In this document: piece after piece, positions 8,458 through 16,799 of the stretch
How positions within the stretch are numbered: the stretch's first letter is position 1
How the letters are laid out: each line of letters opens with the position of its first letter
Source: Haladaptatus sp. DYF46
GTDB taxonomy: Archaea > Halobacteriota > Halobacteria > Halobacteriales > Haladaptataceae
Direction: 5' to 3'
Length of the DNA: 64,000 nucleotides
NCBI RefSeq assembly: GCF_021083305.1
Contig: NZ_JAJFAY010000006.1
Span: forward strand, 124,001 to 188,000
Program-made: the position numbers and the translations under genes
Notes under the pieces: generated by a model
What the model saw: the letters and a program-made list of their open reading frames with translations, nothing else
Database searches by the model: none
Told to the model about the DNA's origin: nothing

Positions 8458-9408
8458 ATGAACGTAGCCGTCATCGGCGGTGCCGGAACCATCGGCGCTA
8501 CGACCGCATACACGCTCACGCTCCTCGCACCCGACGCCGACGTGACGCTCGTGGACGTGCAGGACGACGCGGCCGAGGGGCATGCAATCGACATCCGGAC
8601 GAGCCTCGGCCACGGTTCACATCCGGCCGGCGCGATGGGACCGACCGGAAGCGGATCCGTCACGGCCGCAGCTCCCGGTGCCGAGGCCGTCGCCGACGCC
8701 GACTGCATCGTCGTGGCCGCGAGTATTCCGCGTCCCGATGACAGTGCCAAACGCGGCGGCCGACTCTCCTTTTTGGAGCGTAACGGGGAGTTAGTCGACG
8801 ACATCGCCTCGTGGATGGAACCAATCGAACCGCGACCCGTCGTCACCGTGACGAATCCGCTCGACGCAATCAACCATCGGATGTGGCGAGCACTCGGATG
8901 GGACCGACGCTACTGTATCGGCTACGCGCTCTCCGAGACCGCGCGCCTCGCCGACCAAGTAGCCCGTCACGCCGACGTCCGTCCGTCGGACGTCACCTGT
9001 TACACGATGGGACAACACGGCGAACACCTCGTCCCGCTCTTTTCCCGAACGACCGTGGAGGGTGAACCGATTACGCTCTCGCCGGACGAACGCGAGCGAA
9101 TCTCGGAGGCCGTCAAGGACGTTCCGTACGACATCATGGCGCTCCGTGGTTCCGAGGAGACGTCGCGATGGGTCACCGCCCGCGGCGTCGCCTCGCTCGT
9201 CGCGTCCGTGCTCGACGGCGGTCCGGACGAACCGGTCTGTTGTTCGGTTCCCCTCGACGGCGAGTACGGGTACCGCGACCTGTCGCTTTCGGTGCCCGTC
9301 CGACTCTCGGATGACGGCGTCGAGGAGATCGTCGAATGGGAGCTCTCGCAGGCCGAACGCACCGCCCTCGATGAGGCTGCGGAGGCGGTCGGGGAACTCT
9401 GTCAGTGA
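8458..9408 (+). CDS. L-lactate/malate dehydrogenase-family NAD-dependent oxidoreductase
   Basis: This 316-residue protein has a Rossmann motif VIGGAGTIG at about residues 5-13, an acidic residue after the second strand (LVDVQDD, NAD preference), the TNPLDA segment at 132-137 and the catalytic histidine in GQHGEH (His187), with an arginine in the mobile loop SIPRPDDSAKRGGR. It is divergent from canonical haloarchaeal malate dehydrogenase: the catalytic segment reads GQHGEH instead of GEHGD. In this cluster it may oxidise a 2-hydroxy acid released by the pathway. Lactate, malate or a larger hydroxy acid are all possible. Confidence 0.8.
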   Translation: MNVAVIGGAGTIGATTAYTLTLLAPDADVTLVDVQDDAAEGHAIDIRTSLGHGSHPAGAMGPTGSGSVTAAAPGAEAVADADCIVVAASIPRPDDSAKRGGRLSFLERNGELVDDIASWMEPIEPRPVVTVTNPLDAINHRMWRALGWDRRYCIGYALSETARLADQVARHADVRPSDVTCYTMGQHGEHLVPLFSRTTVEGEPITLSPDERERISEAVKDVPYDIMALRGSEETSRWVTARGVASLVASVLDGGPDEPVCCSVPLDGEYGYRDLSLSVPVRLSDDGVEEIVEWELSQAERTALDEAAEAVGELCQ

Positions 9409-9409
9409 T

Positions 9410-10432
9410 TCACACTCCGTGAGCGCCGCGTGCTCGCCGGTTTCGAACCGCCGTCGTGGCCACTTCGATGGCGTCCTCCATGCTTCTGGGAGAGGCGATA
9501 CCCTCGCCCGCGATGTCGAAGGCGGTACCGTGGTCGACGCTCGTCCGAATGATGGGAAGCCCGACGGTCATGTTGACACCGCTGACCTCGCCGCCCTCGC
9601 TGAACCCGAGCATCTTGATCGGGATGTGGCCCTCGTCGTGGTACATCGAGACGACGCAGTCGTACGCGCCGCGGGCGGCCTGAACGTAGACCGTGTCGGG
9701 TGACTCGGGACCTTCGACGTCGATTCCCTCCTCGCGTGCTTCGCCGACCGCGGGTTCGATTTCGGACCGCTCCTCGTCCCCGAGAAGTCCACCGTCGCTC
9801 GCGTGCGGGTTCAACCCCGCGACGGCGATACGCGGTTCCGAAAGACCGAGGTCGAGGAGTCCCTCCCGCGTGACCCGAACGGTGTCGAGGACGTTCTCCG
9901 TGGTCACGAGGTCGCAGGCCTCCCGGAGCGGGACGTGAGTGCTGACGTGCGTGACGCGGAGGTCCCCCTCGACGAGCATCATCGAGTAGTCCTCGACGCC
10001 GGTTCGGCTCGCGAGCAGTCCGGTGTGGCCTGCGTGTTCGCTCCCCGCCATCCGCGTCGCCTGCTTGTGTATCGGGGCGGTGACGATGCCGTCCACGTCT
10101 CCGTCGACGGCGAGGTCTATCGCTCGTTCGACGTACGCCAAACTCGCGGTCCCGTACTCCTCTCGAAGGTCACCCCACTCGTGGTCCTCGATGCGGTTCA
10201 GGTCGAGGACGTCCAGCGTCCCGGCTTCGAAGCGGGCGTCGGCCACGTCGGATACGGCCCGCACGTCCACGTCGATGTCCGTGATTTCGACGGCTTTTTC
10301 GACGACTGCGGCGTCACCGACCGCCAGCAGGTCGGCGGTCTCGCGTCCCGTATCGTACGCCCCGGCGATCACTTCCGCGCCGATACCCGCAGGGTCGCCC
10401 ATCGTCACTGCTAGGAGCGGTTTTCCATCCAT
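9410..10432 (-). CDS. PdxA-family dehydrogenase
   Basis: This 340-residue protein starts with TMGDPAGIGAEV, the diagnostic N-terminal motif of 4-hydroxythreonine-4-phosphate dehydrogenases, and carries the metal-binding YHDEGHIPIK motif in its C-terminal half. Archaea generally make PLP by the PdxS/PdxT route, so a PdxA homologue in a catabolic island is more likely to belong to the PdxA2-type group that oxidises four-carbon acid phosphates. No DUF1537 kinase, the usual partner of that group, is seen nearby. It is convergent with the LDH-like gene, with 1 bp between them, and follows the LarA-like gene on the same strand. Confidence 0.82.
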   Translation of the reverse strand: MDGKPLLAVTMGDPAGIGAEVIAGAYDTGRETADLLAVGDAAVVEKAVEITDIDVDVRAVSDVADARFEAGTLDVLDLNRIEDHEWGDLREEYGTASLAYVERAIDLAVDGDVDGIVTAPIHKQATRMAGSEHAGHTGLLASRTGVEDYSMMLVEGDLRVTHVSTHVPLREACDLVTTENVLDTVRVTREGLLDLGLSEPRIAVAGLNPHASDGGLLGDEERSEIEPAVGEAREEGIDVEGPESPDTVYVQAARGAYDCVVSMYHDEGHIPIKMLGFSEGGEVSGVNMTVGLPIIRTSVDHGTAFDIAGEGIASPRSMEDAIEVATTAVRNRRARGAHGV

Positions 10433-10475
10433 TGCCGAACGATTGCAGTGCGTACGCTTTACTTTTTCCCGTCGG

Positions 10476-11801
10476 TTAGTCGTCGAATCCGAACGCGAAA
10501 TCGCCATCGTCGTCGAACGCGAGGTTTCGATAGCCCCCGACGTCGACGGCGTCGCGCTCCGCGAGTTCACGCGCGACGGGTTCCGAGACGTACAGTTCGT
10601 CGGGTTCGAGGGTGTTTCTGATGTACCCGACGCGGAGGGCGGCGGGGTCCCGAACGCCGGTCATCGAATAGGCGAGCAACATCGCCGTGCGGTCCGACGG
10701 GGAGATTATCGGCATGAAGGCGCGTGATGGCTCGCCGCTCGTCACCGTGTTCAGGTAGGTGTCGGCGAGGTTCACCGACGCGATGACATCCTCGTGGACG
10801 AAGTCTGCCAGCCCCATTCCGATACCGTTCCCGTGGGAGGCGGGCGTGATACCGCGGAGGTAAATCCGTCGAACGTCCGGTTTCTCGGGTTCTTCCTCGT
10901 CCAGGAAGTTGTATCGACCGATGACGTTGGTGTCCATGCCGGTACCGGAAACGTCCTTGCCGATTTCATCCACGATGAGGACGTCGAGTCGGTCGACGGG
11001 AAGTCCCGGAAAGAGTCGTCTGGAGCGTTCGAGGAGTTCGGGTTCGCGGTCGGGGATGTCCTCGACGGCGACGCCTTCGATGTGTGCGGCGCGGTCCCAA
11101 GCGTTTTCCACGAGAGCGATGCCGCCGACGACGGGAACGTGCTCGAATATGAGGTCGGCGCGTTCCTGAATGACGGTGTCGAGGCCGCGGTCGATGGCGG
11201 CGTTGTGCATCTCCTCCGCACCCCGTTGTTTTCCGAGGCCGACCACGGTCATCTTCGTCAACCCCGATTCGACCTCGTTCCGGAAGTCCGTGTGCAACTT
11301 CACGCGGTTAGCGACCAATACGGCGTCGGCGTCGAGCGCGACGGTCGAGACGGGGACGGGACGGCCGACGGCATCCTCGGCCACTGACTCGACGGCCATG
11401 GAATCGCGTATCTCACAGCCGAGGCGTTTCTCCGTGATTCCGTACTCTTCGAGGACACCGCGTTGGCCCTCGGGGGTCGCCCCGCCGTGGCTTCCCATCG
11501 CGGGAAACACGAACGGGTCGAAGCCTCGGTCCTGTAGTTCGGCGACGGCCGCTTCGACGAGCTCCGGCATGTCGTGAATACCGCGACTCCCCGCCGTGAT
11601 AGCCACCTCCGAACCCGCGGACAGTTCGTCGAAGGCGGGGATATCTCCGACTGCCTCGCGCGTGGCCGCCGTCACGTCGTCGACCTGCGGCGGTTCCCTG
11701 TGGCGTTCCGCGAAGGCGAACCGCGGAAACGCCTCGATGTCGATATCGTTGACGTCCTCCAGCGTCTCGGAGTCGGGTATCTCCAGTTCCGTCATGTCCA
11801 T
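10476..11801 (-). CDS. LarA-type lactate racemase/2-epimerase family protein
   Basis: This 441-residue protein belongs to the nickel-pincer nucleotide-dependent LarA (DUF2088) family. It shows AITAGSRGIHD, the histidine in MGSHGGAT, RVKLHTDF, and GLTKMTVVGLGKQRG followed by EMHNA, which correspond to the His/Lys residues that hold the cofactor and abstract the alpha proton. It would invert a 2-hydroxy acid, for example lactate, a longer hydroxy acid or an aldonate. The cofactor-making genes larB, larC and larE are not in the window. The start is at 11801; the ATG at 11795 is also possible. Confidence 0.78.
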   Translation of the reverse strand: MDMTELEIPDSETLEDVNDIDIEAFPRFAFAERHREPPQVDDVTAATREAVGDIPAFDELSAGSEVAITAGSRGIHDMPELVEAAVAELQDRGFDPFVFPAMGSHGGATPEGQRGVLEEYGITEKRLGCEIRDSMAVESVAEDAVGRPVPVSTVALDADAVLVANRVKLHTDFRNEVESGLTKMTVVGLGKQRGAEEMHNAAIDRGLDTVIQERADLIFEHVPVVGGIALVENAWDRAAHIEGVAVEDIPDREPELLERSRRLFPGLPVDRLDVLIVDEIGKDVSGTGMDTNVIGRYNFLDEEEPEKPDVRRIYLRGITPASHGNGIGMGLADFVHEDVIASVNLADTYLNTVTSGEPSRAFMPIISPSDRTAMLLAYSMTGVRDPAALRVGYIRNTLEPDELYVSEPVARELAERDAVDVGGYRNLAFDDDGDFAFGFDD

Positions 11802-11925
11802 ACATCTACGCAGTATCCGCTTAGTTCTGTCCCCGTTCCGACGGGATACCGTGCAATTAACCGGTCGAATACGGCCCTTTGGCAAACAATTATGTGTGTG
11901 TGGTCGTGCATTCTCATCGTCTACC

Positions 11926-12717
11926 ATGAATTATGAAATGAACGGAAACGTGGCCCTCGTCACCGCTTCGAGCAGCGGACTCGGAAAGGCGTCAGCGAAG
12001 GCGCTCGCGAAGGAAGGTGCGAACGTCGTCATCAACGGACGAAGCGAGGACCGTCTCGCCGAGGCGAAAGCGGACGTCGAATCCGTCGCCACCGGGAGCG
12101 TTCTCGCCGTCCAAGGCGACCTCACGAACTCCGACGATATCGACCGCCTCGTCGAACGGACGGTCGAGGAGTTCGGCGGAATCGACCACCTCGTGACCAA
12201 CGCCGGCGGCCCGCCGAGCGGCGCCTTCATGGAGATGGACGACGACGACTGGTACGACGCGTTCGACCTGCTCGTGATGAGCGTCGTCCGTCTCGTCCGC
12301 GAAGCGGCCCCGTATCTCCGTGAGGACGGGGGCGGCACCATCGTCACCATCACCTCCCGGAGCGTCAAGGAGGCGATACCGTCGCTCGTCCTCTCGAACG
12401 CCGTCCGCATGGGCGTCATCGGCCTCGAAAAGACGCTCTCGAAGGAACTCGCGCCGGAGGTACGGTCGAACGCGGTTCTCCCCGCGCCGCACGAGACTGC
12501 CCGGCAGCAGGAACTCATCCAAGCGGCCGTGGACAGGGGAGAGTACGAGAGCTACGAGGAGGGTCTCGAGACGAAGGGCGACATCAACCCGCTCGGGCGC
12601 ATCGGCGACCCGATGGAACTCGGCGACCTCGTCGCGTATCTGTCGTCCGAGCAGTCGAGTTTCCTCAACGGGGTCGCCATCCCCGTCGACGGCGGACAGG
12701 GCGCGTCCAACCTCTAA
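11926..12717 (+). CDS. short-chain dehydrogenase/reductase with atypical active site
   Basis: This 263-residue SDR has the cofactor motif TASSSGLGKA at about residues 13-22, NAGG at 92-95 and serine in TITSRS (Ser144). The usual YxxxK catalytic pair is replaced by a serine and an arginine in LSNAVR (about 156-161), as in a known SDR subgroup of uncertain mechanism. The FAH-family hydrolase follows 4 bp downstream, so the pair is probably co-translated. This pairing matches the 2-keto-3-deoxy-acid dehydrogenase plus diketo-acid hydrolase step of diketo-hydrolase sugar pathways, but that role is inferred. Confidence 0.78.
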   Translation: MNYEMNGNVALVTASSSGLGKASAKALAKEGANVVINGRSEDRLAEAKADVESVATGSVLAVQGDLTNSDDIDRLVERTVEEFGGIDHLVTNAGGPPSGAFMEMDDDDWYDAFDLLVMSVVRLVREAAPYLREDGGGTIVTITSRSVKEAIPSLVLSNAVRMGVIGLEKTLSKELAPEVRSNAVLPAPHETARQQELIQAAVDRGEYESYEEGLETKGDINPLGRIGDPMELGDLVAYLSSEQSSFLNGVAIPVDGGQGASNL

Positions 12718-12721
12718 TCAC

Positions 12722-13543
12722 ATGACACGACTTGCACGAACCATCGACGGCAGGCCACTGCTCGGCGACGGGGACGGGTTCGTTCCGCTCTCGTCCGCCG
12801 ACCCGTCACTGACGACCATCCGGGACGCGCTTCCGCTGGCGGCCTCGGGCGCACTCCCATCGCCCGACGAGGCGGCGGCGAGTCGCGTATCGGCGGAAGG
12901 CCTCGCGTTCGCCGCGCCGCTCGAACGACCGGGAAAGCTCTGGGGAATCGGACTCAATTACGCCGACCACGCGTCCGACCTGAACGAGGACAGTCCGACG
13001 GAACCCGCGAGTTTCATGAAACCGTCCACGACGGCCACCGGGCCCGGCGGACCGATTCGACTCCCGTCGCGCGACATCACGGACCGCGTGACCGCCGAGG
13101 CCGAACTCGCCCTCGTCATCGGCCGGACGTGTTCCGACGTCGACGAGGGTGACGTCGACGACGTCATCGCCGGCTACGTTCCGGTCATCGATATGACGGC
13201 GGAGGACATCTTGGAGCGCAACCCTCGCTTTTTGACCCGCGCGAAGAGTTTCGACTCCTTCCTCGTGTTCGGCCCTTCGTTGATAACCCCCGACGAGGTC
13301 GGCCCGCTCGAAGGGCTGTCAGTCAGAACCGTCGTCAATGGTGCGGTCGCCGCCGAGAACGAGATTCGAAACATGATGACGTCGCCGCGCGAACTCGTGT
13401 CGTTCCACTCGAACGTCATGACGCTCGAACCCGGGGACGTCATCTCGACCGGAACGCCGGGTGCAAAGCACATCGTTTCCGGTGACAGTGTGAGAGCGGA
13501 AGTCGAACGCGTCGGAACCGTCGAGGCGGACGTCGTCAGCTGA
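12722..13543 (+). CDS. fumarylacetoacetate hydrolase-family protein
   Basis: This 273-residue protein has the FAH catalytic fold. The metal-site region includes GIGLNYADH, the acidic EAELALVIGR strand, the VIDMTAEDI segment and the C-terminal PGDVISTGTPG loop. FAH members hydrolyse C-C bonds of 2,4-diketo acids or act as hydratases or decarboxylases. Pairing with the preceding SDR (4-bp gap) suggests cleavage of a 2,4-diketo-3-deoxy acid to pyruvate plus a hydroxy acid such as lactate or glycolate, which the LarA-like and LDH-like proteins could then process. A second, distinct FAH protein is at 37314-38039. Confidence 0.82.
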   Translation: MTRLARTIDGRPLLGDGDGFVPLSSADPSLTTIRDALPLAASGALPSPDEAAASRVSAEGLAFAAPLERPGKLWGIGLNYADHASDLNEDSPTEPASFMKPSTTATGPGGPIRLPSRDITDRVTAEAELALVIGRTCSDVDEGDVDDVIAGYVPVIDMTAEDILERNPRFLTRAKSFDSFLVFGPSLITPDEVGPLEGLSVRTVVNGAVAAENEIRNMMTSPRELVSFHSNVMTLEPGDVISTGTPGAKHIVSGDSVRAEVERVGTVEADVVS

Positions 13544-13599
13544 CGACCGATTGAGCGACCGCCGAAGCGCCCGACCGTCCGAGGTAAGTCAGCCGAAAG

Positions 13600-14511
13600 T
13601 CACTCGTCGGTGTGTCCCCCTTTCCCGGCCATCATTTCGAGGACTTGCATTACGCCCGAATTGTCGTCGCGACCCATATCGTTCTGGACCATCGTCTTGT
13701 AGAGTTCGTGGGCCATCCCGGTCTGTGGCATGGGCGCGCCGAACGTCTCCCCGGCGTCGGTGGCGATTTTGAGGTCCTTGTACTGGTATTTGGCGAAGAA
13801 CCCCGGTTCGAATTTTCCCTGAATCATGTTCGGAGCGCGGTTGTCGAGGGTCCAACAGCCTGCGGCACCGCCGCTGATGGCGTCCACGACGGCCTCGCGG
13901 TCGGCACCCGCCTGATCCGCAAACACCAATGCCTCGCTCACGCCCACCATCTGAGCCGCGACGACGATCTGGTTCGCCGCTTTCGTCGTCTGGCCGGCGC
14001 CACTCGGCCCGCAGTGATTGATAGTCTCGCCGACGACATCGAGGAGAGCCATATGCTCGTCCAGTGCGTCCTCGTCGCCACCGACCATGATCGAGAGGCT
14101 GCCATCGATCGCGCCCGTCTCGCCGCCCGAGATGGGCGCATCGAGCATCGTCACGCCCATTTCCGCGAGATCCGTGGCGATAGATTCGGCGACCGTGGGG
14201 GCAATGGTGGAGTGGTCGATGACCGTCATACCCTCGCTCAGACCGTCGATTATCGGGGAATCCTCGTCCTCGTTGCCCAACACGACTTGTTCGACGTCGG
14301 GCGAGTCGGGCAGGCACAAGAGGACGACATCGCTCTCTTCGGCGACGCCCGCTGGCGAACCACCGTCCGTCCCGCCATACCGGACGAGTTCTTCGGTAGG
14401 CTCGTTCGAGCGGTTGTGACCGATAACCGGATACCCGGCGTCGAGCAGGTTCTTCGCCATCGGTAGTCCCATGATTCCAAGTCCAACGAATCCGATCGTC
14501 TGTTTCGACAT
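13600..14511 (-). CDS. 3-hydroxyisobutyrate dehydrogenase-family reductase, tartronate semialdehyde reductase-like
   Basis: This 303-residue protein has FVGLGIMGLPMAKNLL near the N-terminus (NAD(P)-binding), DAPISGG at 124-130 (substrate-binding signature) and the catalytic lysine in GAGQTTKAANQ (Lys177). These are the hallmarks of GarR/GlxR and HIBADH enzymes. In an aldarate or tartrate pathway it would reduce tartronate semialdehyde to glycerate. The start at 14511 is supported by a TTTATA box 26 nt upstream; starts further upstream would lie in the promoter. It is divergent from the second enolase-superfamily gene. Confidence 0.85.
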   Translation of the reverse strand: MSKQTIGFVGLGIMGLPMAKNLLDAGYPVIGHNRSNEPTEELVRYGGTDGGSPAGVAEESDVVLLCLPDSPDVEQVVLGNEDEDSPIIDGLSEGMTVIDHSTIAPTVAESIATDLAEMGVTMLDAPISGGETGAIDGSLSIMVGGDEDALDEHMALLDVVGETINHCGPSGAGQTTKAANQIVVAAQMVGVSEALVFADQAGADREAVVDAISGGAAGCWTLDNRAPNMIQGKFEPGFFAKYQYKDLKIATDAGETFGAPMPQTGMAHELYKTMVQNDMGRDDNSGVMQVLEMMAGKGGHTDE

Positions 14512-14526
14512 ACTAAGTAGCGTTTG

Positions 14527-14540
14527 TACCGCGGTATAAA
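14527..14540 (-). promoter_or_regulatory. TATA box with overlapping palindrome for the semialdehyde reductase gene
   Basis: On the minus strand TTTATA (14540-14535) lies 26 nt before the ATG at 14511, so the transcript is probably leaderless. The perfect palindrome TACCGCGGTA (14527-14536) overlaps the box on its downstream side. A repressor bound there would block TBP/TFB or polymerase. Confidence 0.5.
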
Positions 14541-14694
14541 TGTATTCCCCAACTCTTCTGACATTTTTGCAAAATCCACGGGGAAACGAACGCCTCACAT
14601 TCGACTGAACGCCCGGTATCGAAACCGAACGCGTGGATAGTGTCGATAAGGGAGTGGGAGACATCTTTCGGCTATCATTTCATCGTCGGAAAGG

Positions 14695-14716
14695 TTTTAC
14701 ACGGAGCGTGTGAAAA
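14695..14716. promoter_or_regulatory. inverted repeat upstream of the second enolase-superfamily gene
   Basis: TTTTACACG-gag-CGTGTGAAAA forms near-perfect inverted arms (ACACG/CGTGT exact) ending 14 nt before the ATG at 14731. It covers the expected core-promoter region and is a candidate operator. Confidence 0.45.
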
Positions 14717-14730
14717 TATAACATGCCCGC

Positions 14731-15837
14731 ATGAGAATCGCAGAAGTCGAGAGCTTTGCCGTATCGATCCCGTTGAAAGAACCCGTCGCGTTCGCGACCC
14801 GCGTCGTCGAAGAACGGGACCACGCCATCGTGTACGTCCGAACCGAGGACGGGACCGAAGGCGTCGGTTACACGCTCGGATACGGCGGTGCCGACGTCGT
14901 CGCACAGGCAGTCGAGAGCGTCCTCGCACCGATGGTCGAAGGGGAAGACCCCCGCGATACGTCGCGCCTCTGGCGCGAGATGTTCGACGGCACGGTCCAA
15001 ATCGGGCGAAAGGGTGTGATGGTCAGGGCCATCTCCTGTATCGACACCGCGCTCTGGGACATCAAGGCGAAAGCGGCCGGGATGCCCCTGTACAAACTGC
15101 TCGGTGGACACGCGGACGAGGTTCCGGCGTACGCCAGCGGGGGGTACTACCGCGAGGGAAAGGGTCTCGACGGACTCCGCGAGGAGATGGAGACGTACGT
15201 CGACCGGGGCCACGACGTCGTCAAGATGAAAGTTGGGCGAAAATCCGTGGAGGAGGAAGTCGAGCGAGTCCGCGTCGCACGCGAAGCCATCGGCCCGAAT
15301 CGGACGCTTCTCATGGACGCGAACGGGAAGTGGAAGAACAAGCAGGAGGCCGTCCGTGCCTGCCGAAAGTTCGCCGAGTACGACCCGTACTTCATCGAGG
15401 AACCGGTGATGCCCGACAGCCTCGACCTTTACCGCGAGGTCAACGACGCGCTCGACTACGCCGTCGCTGGCGGGGAACTCGAGTTCAGCCGGTATGGTTT
15501 CACCGACCTCCTCCGCGAGGATGCCGTCGAAGTCGTCCAACCGGACGTTTCGGTCGTCGGTGGAGTGACCGAATGGATGCGCGTCGCCAACATGGCCGCG
15601 TGCTACGACGTCCCGGTCGCCCCGCATTACAACTGGGACCTACACATTCAACTGCTCGCCGCCATCGAGAACGGACTCTGGATAGAGTACTTCTATCGCG
15701 ACTCCGATGTAAAGGCGTTCGATGACGTGTTGGAACACCCCATCGAACCCGAAGACGGCATGATTCAACTCCCCCAGCGTCCCGGTCACGGCGTCGAACT
15801 CATCCGGGACGCTCTCGATCAGTATCGTCTCGGCTGA
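14731..15837 (+). CDS. mandelate racemase-subgroup enolase-superfamily enzyme
   Basis: This 368-residue protein carries the complete mandelate-racemase constellation at nearly the same numbering: Lys165-Met-Lys167, metal ligands Asp196 (LLMDANG), Glu223 (FIEEP) and Glu249 (GGELEF), the Asp272 (VQPDVS) and His299 (APHYNW) dyad. All catalytic residues are intact. Known members racemise mandelate or dehydrate acid sugars such as tartrate, galactarate or fuconate. Beside the tartrate-dehydrogenase-like and semialdehyde-reductase-like genes, an aldarate or tartrate dehydratase is the best guess. It is the last gene of the catabolic island. Confidence 0.85.
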   Translation: MRIAEVESFAVSIPLKEPVAFATRVVEERDHAIVYVRTEDGTEGVGYTLGYGGADVVAQAVESVLAPMVEGEDPRDTSRLWREMFDGTVQIGRKGVMVRAISCIDTALWDIKAKAAGMPLYKLLGGHADEVPAYASGGYYREGKGLDGLREEMETYVDRGHDVVKMKVGRKSVEEEVERVRVAREAIGPNRTLLMDANGKWKNKQEAVRACRKFAEYDPYFIEEPVMPDSLDLYREVNDALDYAVAGGELEFSRYGFTDLLREDAVEVVQPDVSVVGGVTEWMRVANMAACYDVPVAPHYNWDLHIQLLAAIENGLWIEYFYRDSDVKAFDDVLEHPIEPEDGMIQLPQRPGHGVELIRDALDQYRLG

Positions 15838-16799
15838 CCGCGCCGATCGTTAATCCCCGATAGTCGGCGTCCACGTCCGCATTGGGGAGGGAACGAAACA
15901 GTCTTTGTTCGGCGTGAGACGCCGATGAAGGAACATCCGTCGTTCGTGGGGTCGGAATGCCACGTATCGGAAACGATGGCACGTCTCATTTCCAAAACCG
16001 TTCTTAATAGTAGAACGCGAATTTCGACCGGAGAAATCGATAATTGGCCACCGAACCACGTATGGATCGCCGATATTGAACCAGTGTGCACCTCGATTCG
16101 ATGGATGATTCACTCAGAAATAACCGCTTGTCCGAAGAAGTATCCGGAAACCAGACACCCGATGATTATGGATGTGCGGTTAAACGGTCCACACGGGCAG
16201 GAGAGGCCACATTCGTTACACGACACTGATTTCGGTTCATTCGGAGGTCCGACGGCACTCACGGTATATTTTCCTCATCCGGAGCGTCGTCAAATTGGGT
16301 TTCGATTACAGCCAAATCGGTTCTGTAAAAGAAAATAAGGAATTTCGAAATGCGTCCGAACGCCCTCCCGTGAATAAATTCCCGAAAAATCGTCGAGCGG
16401 CGACGTCCATTACAACAATAAGGCCGAATTCATTCGGTGGGTCGCGGTGGGAATCGCCCGTCGACTGAATCCCTCGTCACCTCACCTATCGAACCGCCTC
16501 CACTACTAAGACGTACTCTTTCCGGCAGTCCGGAAACGCAGGTCTCGAATACGAGCGGTGAAAACCGTTCTACACCCACTCGAATGGGTCACCGACCCGC
16601 TTTCGAATCGCGACTTTTCAATTCTGTTCTGACATTTAGAATCGGTGTCTTCGCGTCTCGAAGCTCATCCGTTGGAATCCCGTTACAGTTACGGATGGAG
16701 ACGGCCACAGCGAATCGCTAGAAACGGATCCGTTCGACTGTCGGGCGTCTGTCGTCGGATCGGAGTCACCGCGAAAAAACCAACGAGCGACCGTACGGC
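15838..16799. other. intergenic region without a supported gene
   Basis: This 960-bp stretch is richer in A+T than its surroundings. Its open frames, the longest being 137 codons at 15925-16338, are rich in Arg, His, Pro and Ser and poor in Asp and Glu, unlike haloarchaeal proteins. No family, repeat array or RNA gene is recognised. It separates the catabolic island from the replication module and may be a junction left by rearrangement. Confidence 0.5.

Noticed and set aside
15925-16338. 137-codon plus-strand frame in the large gap
   Set aside because: Composition (His, Pro, Arg rich, few acidic residues) unlike haloarchaeal proteins; no motif and no promoter in a sensible position.
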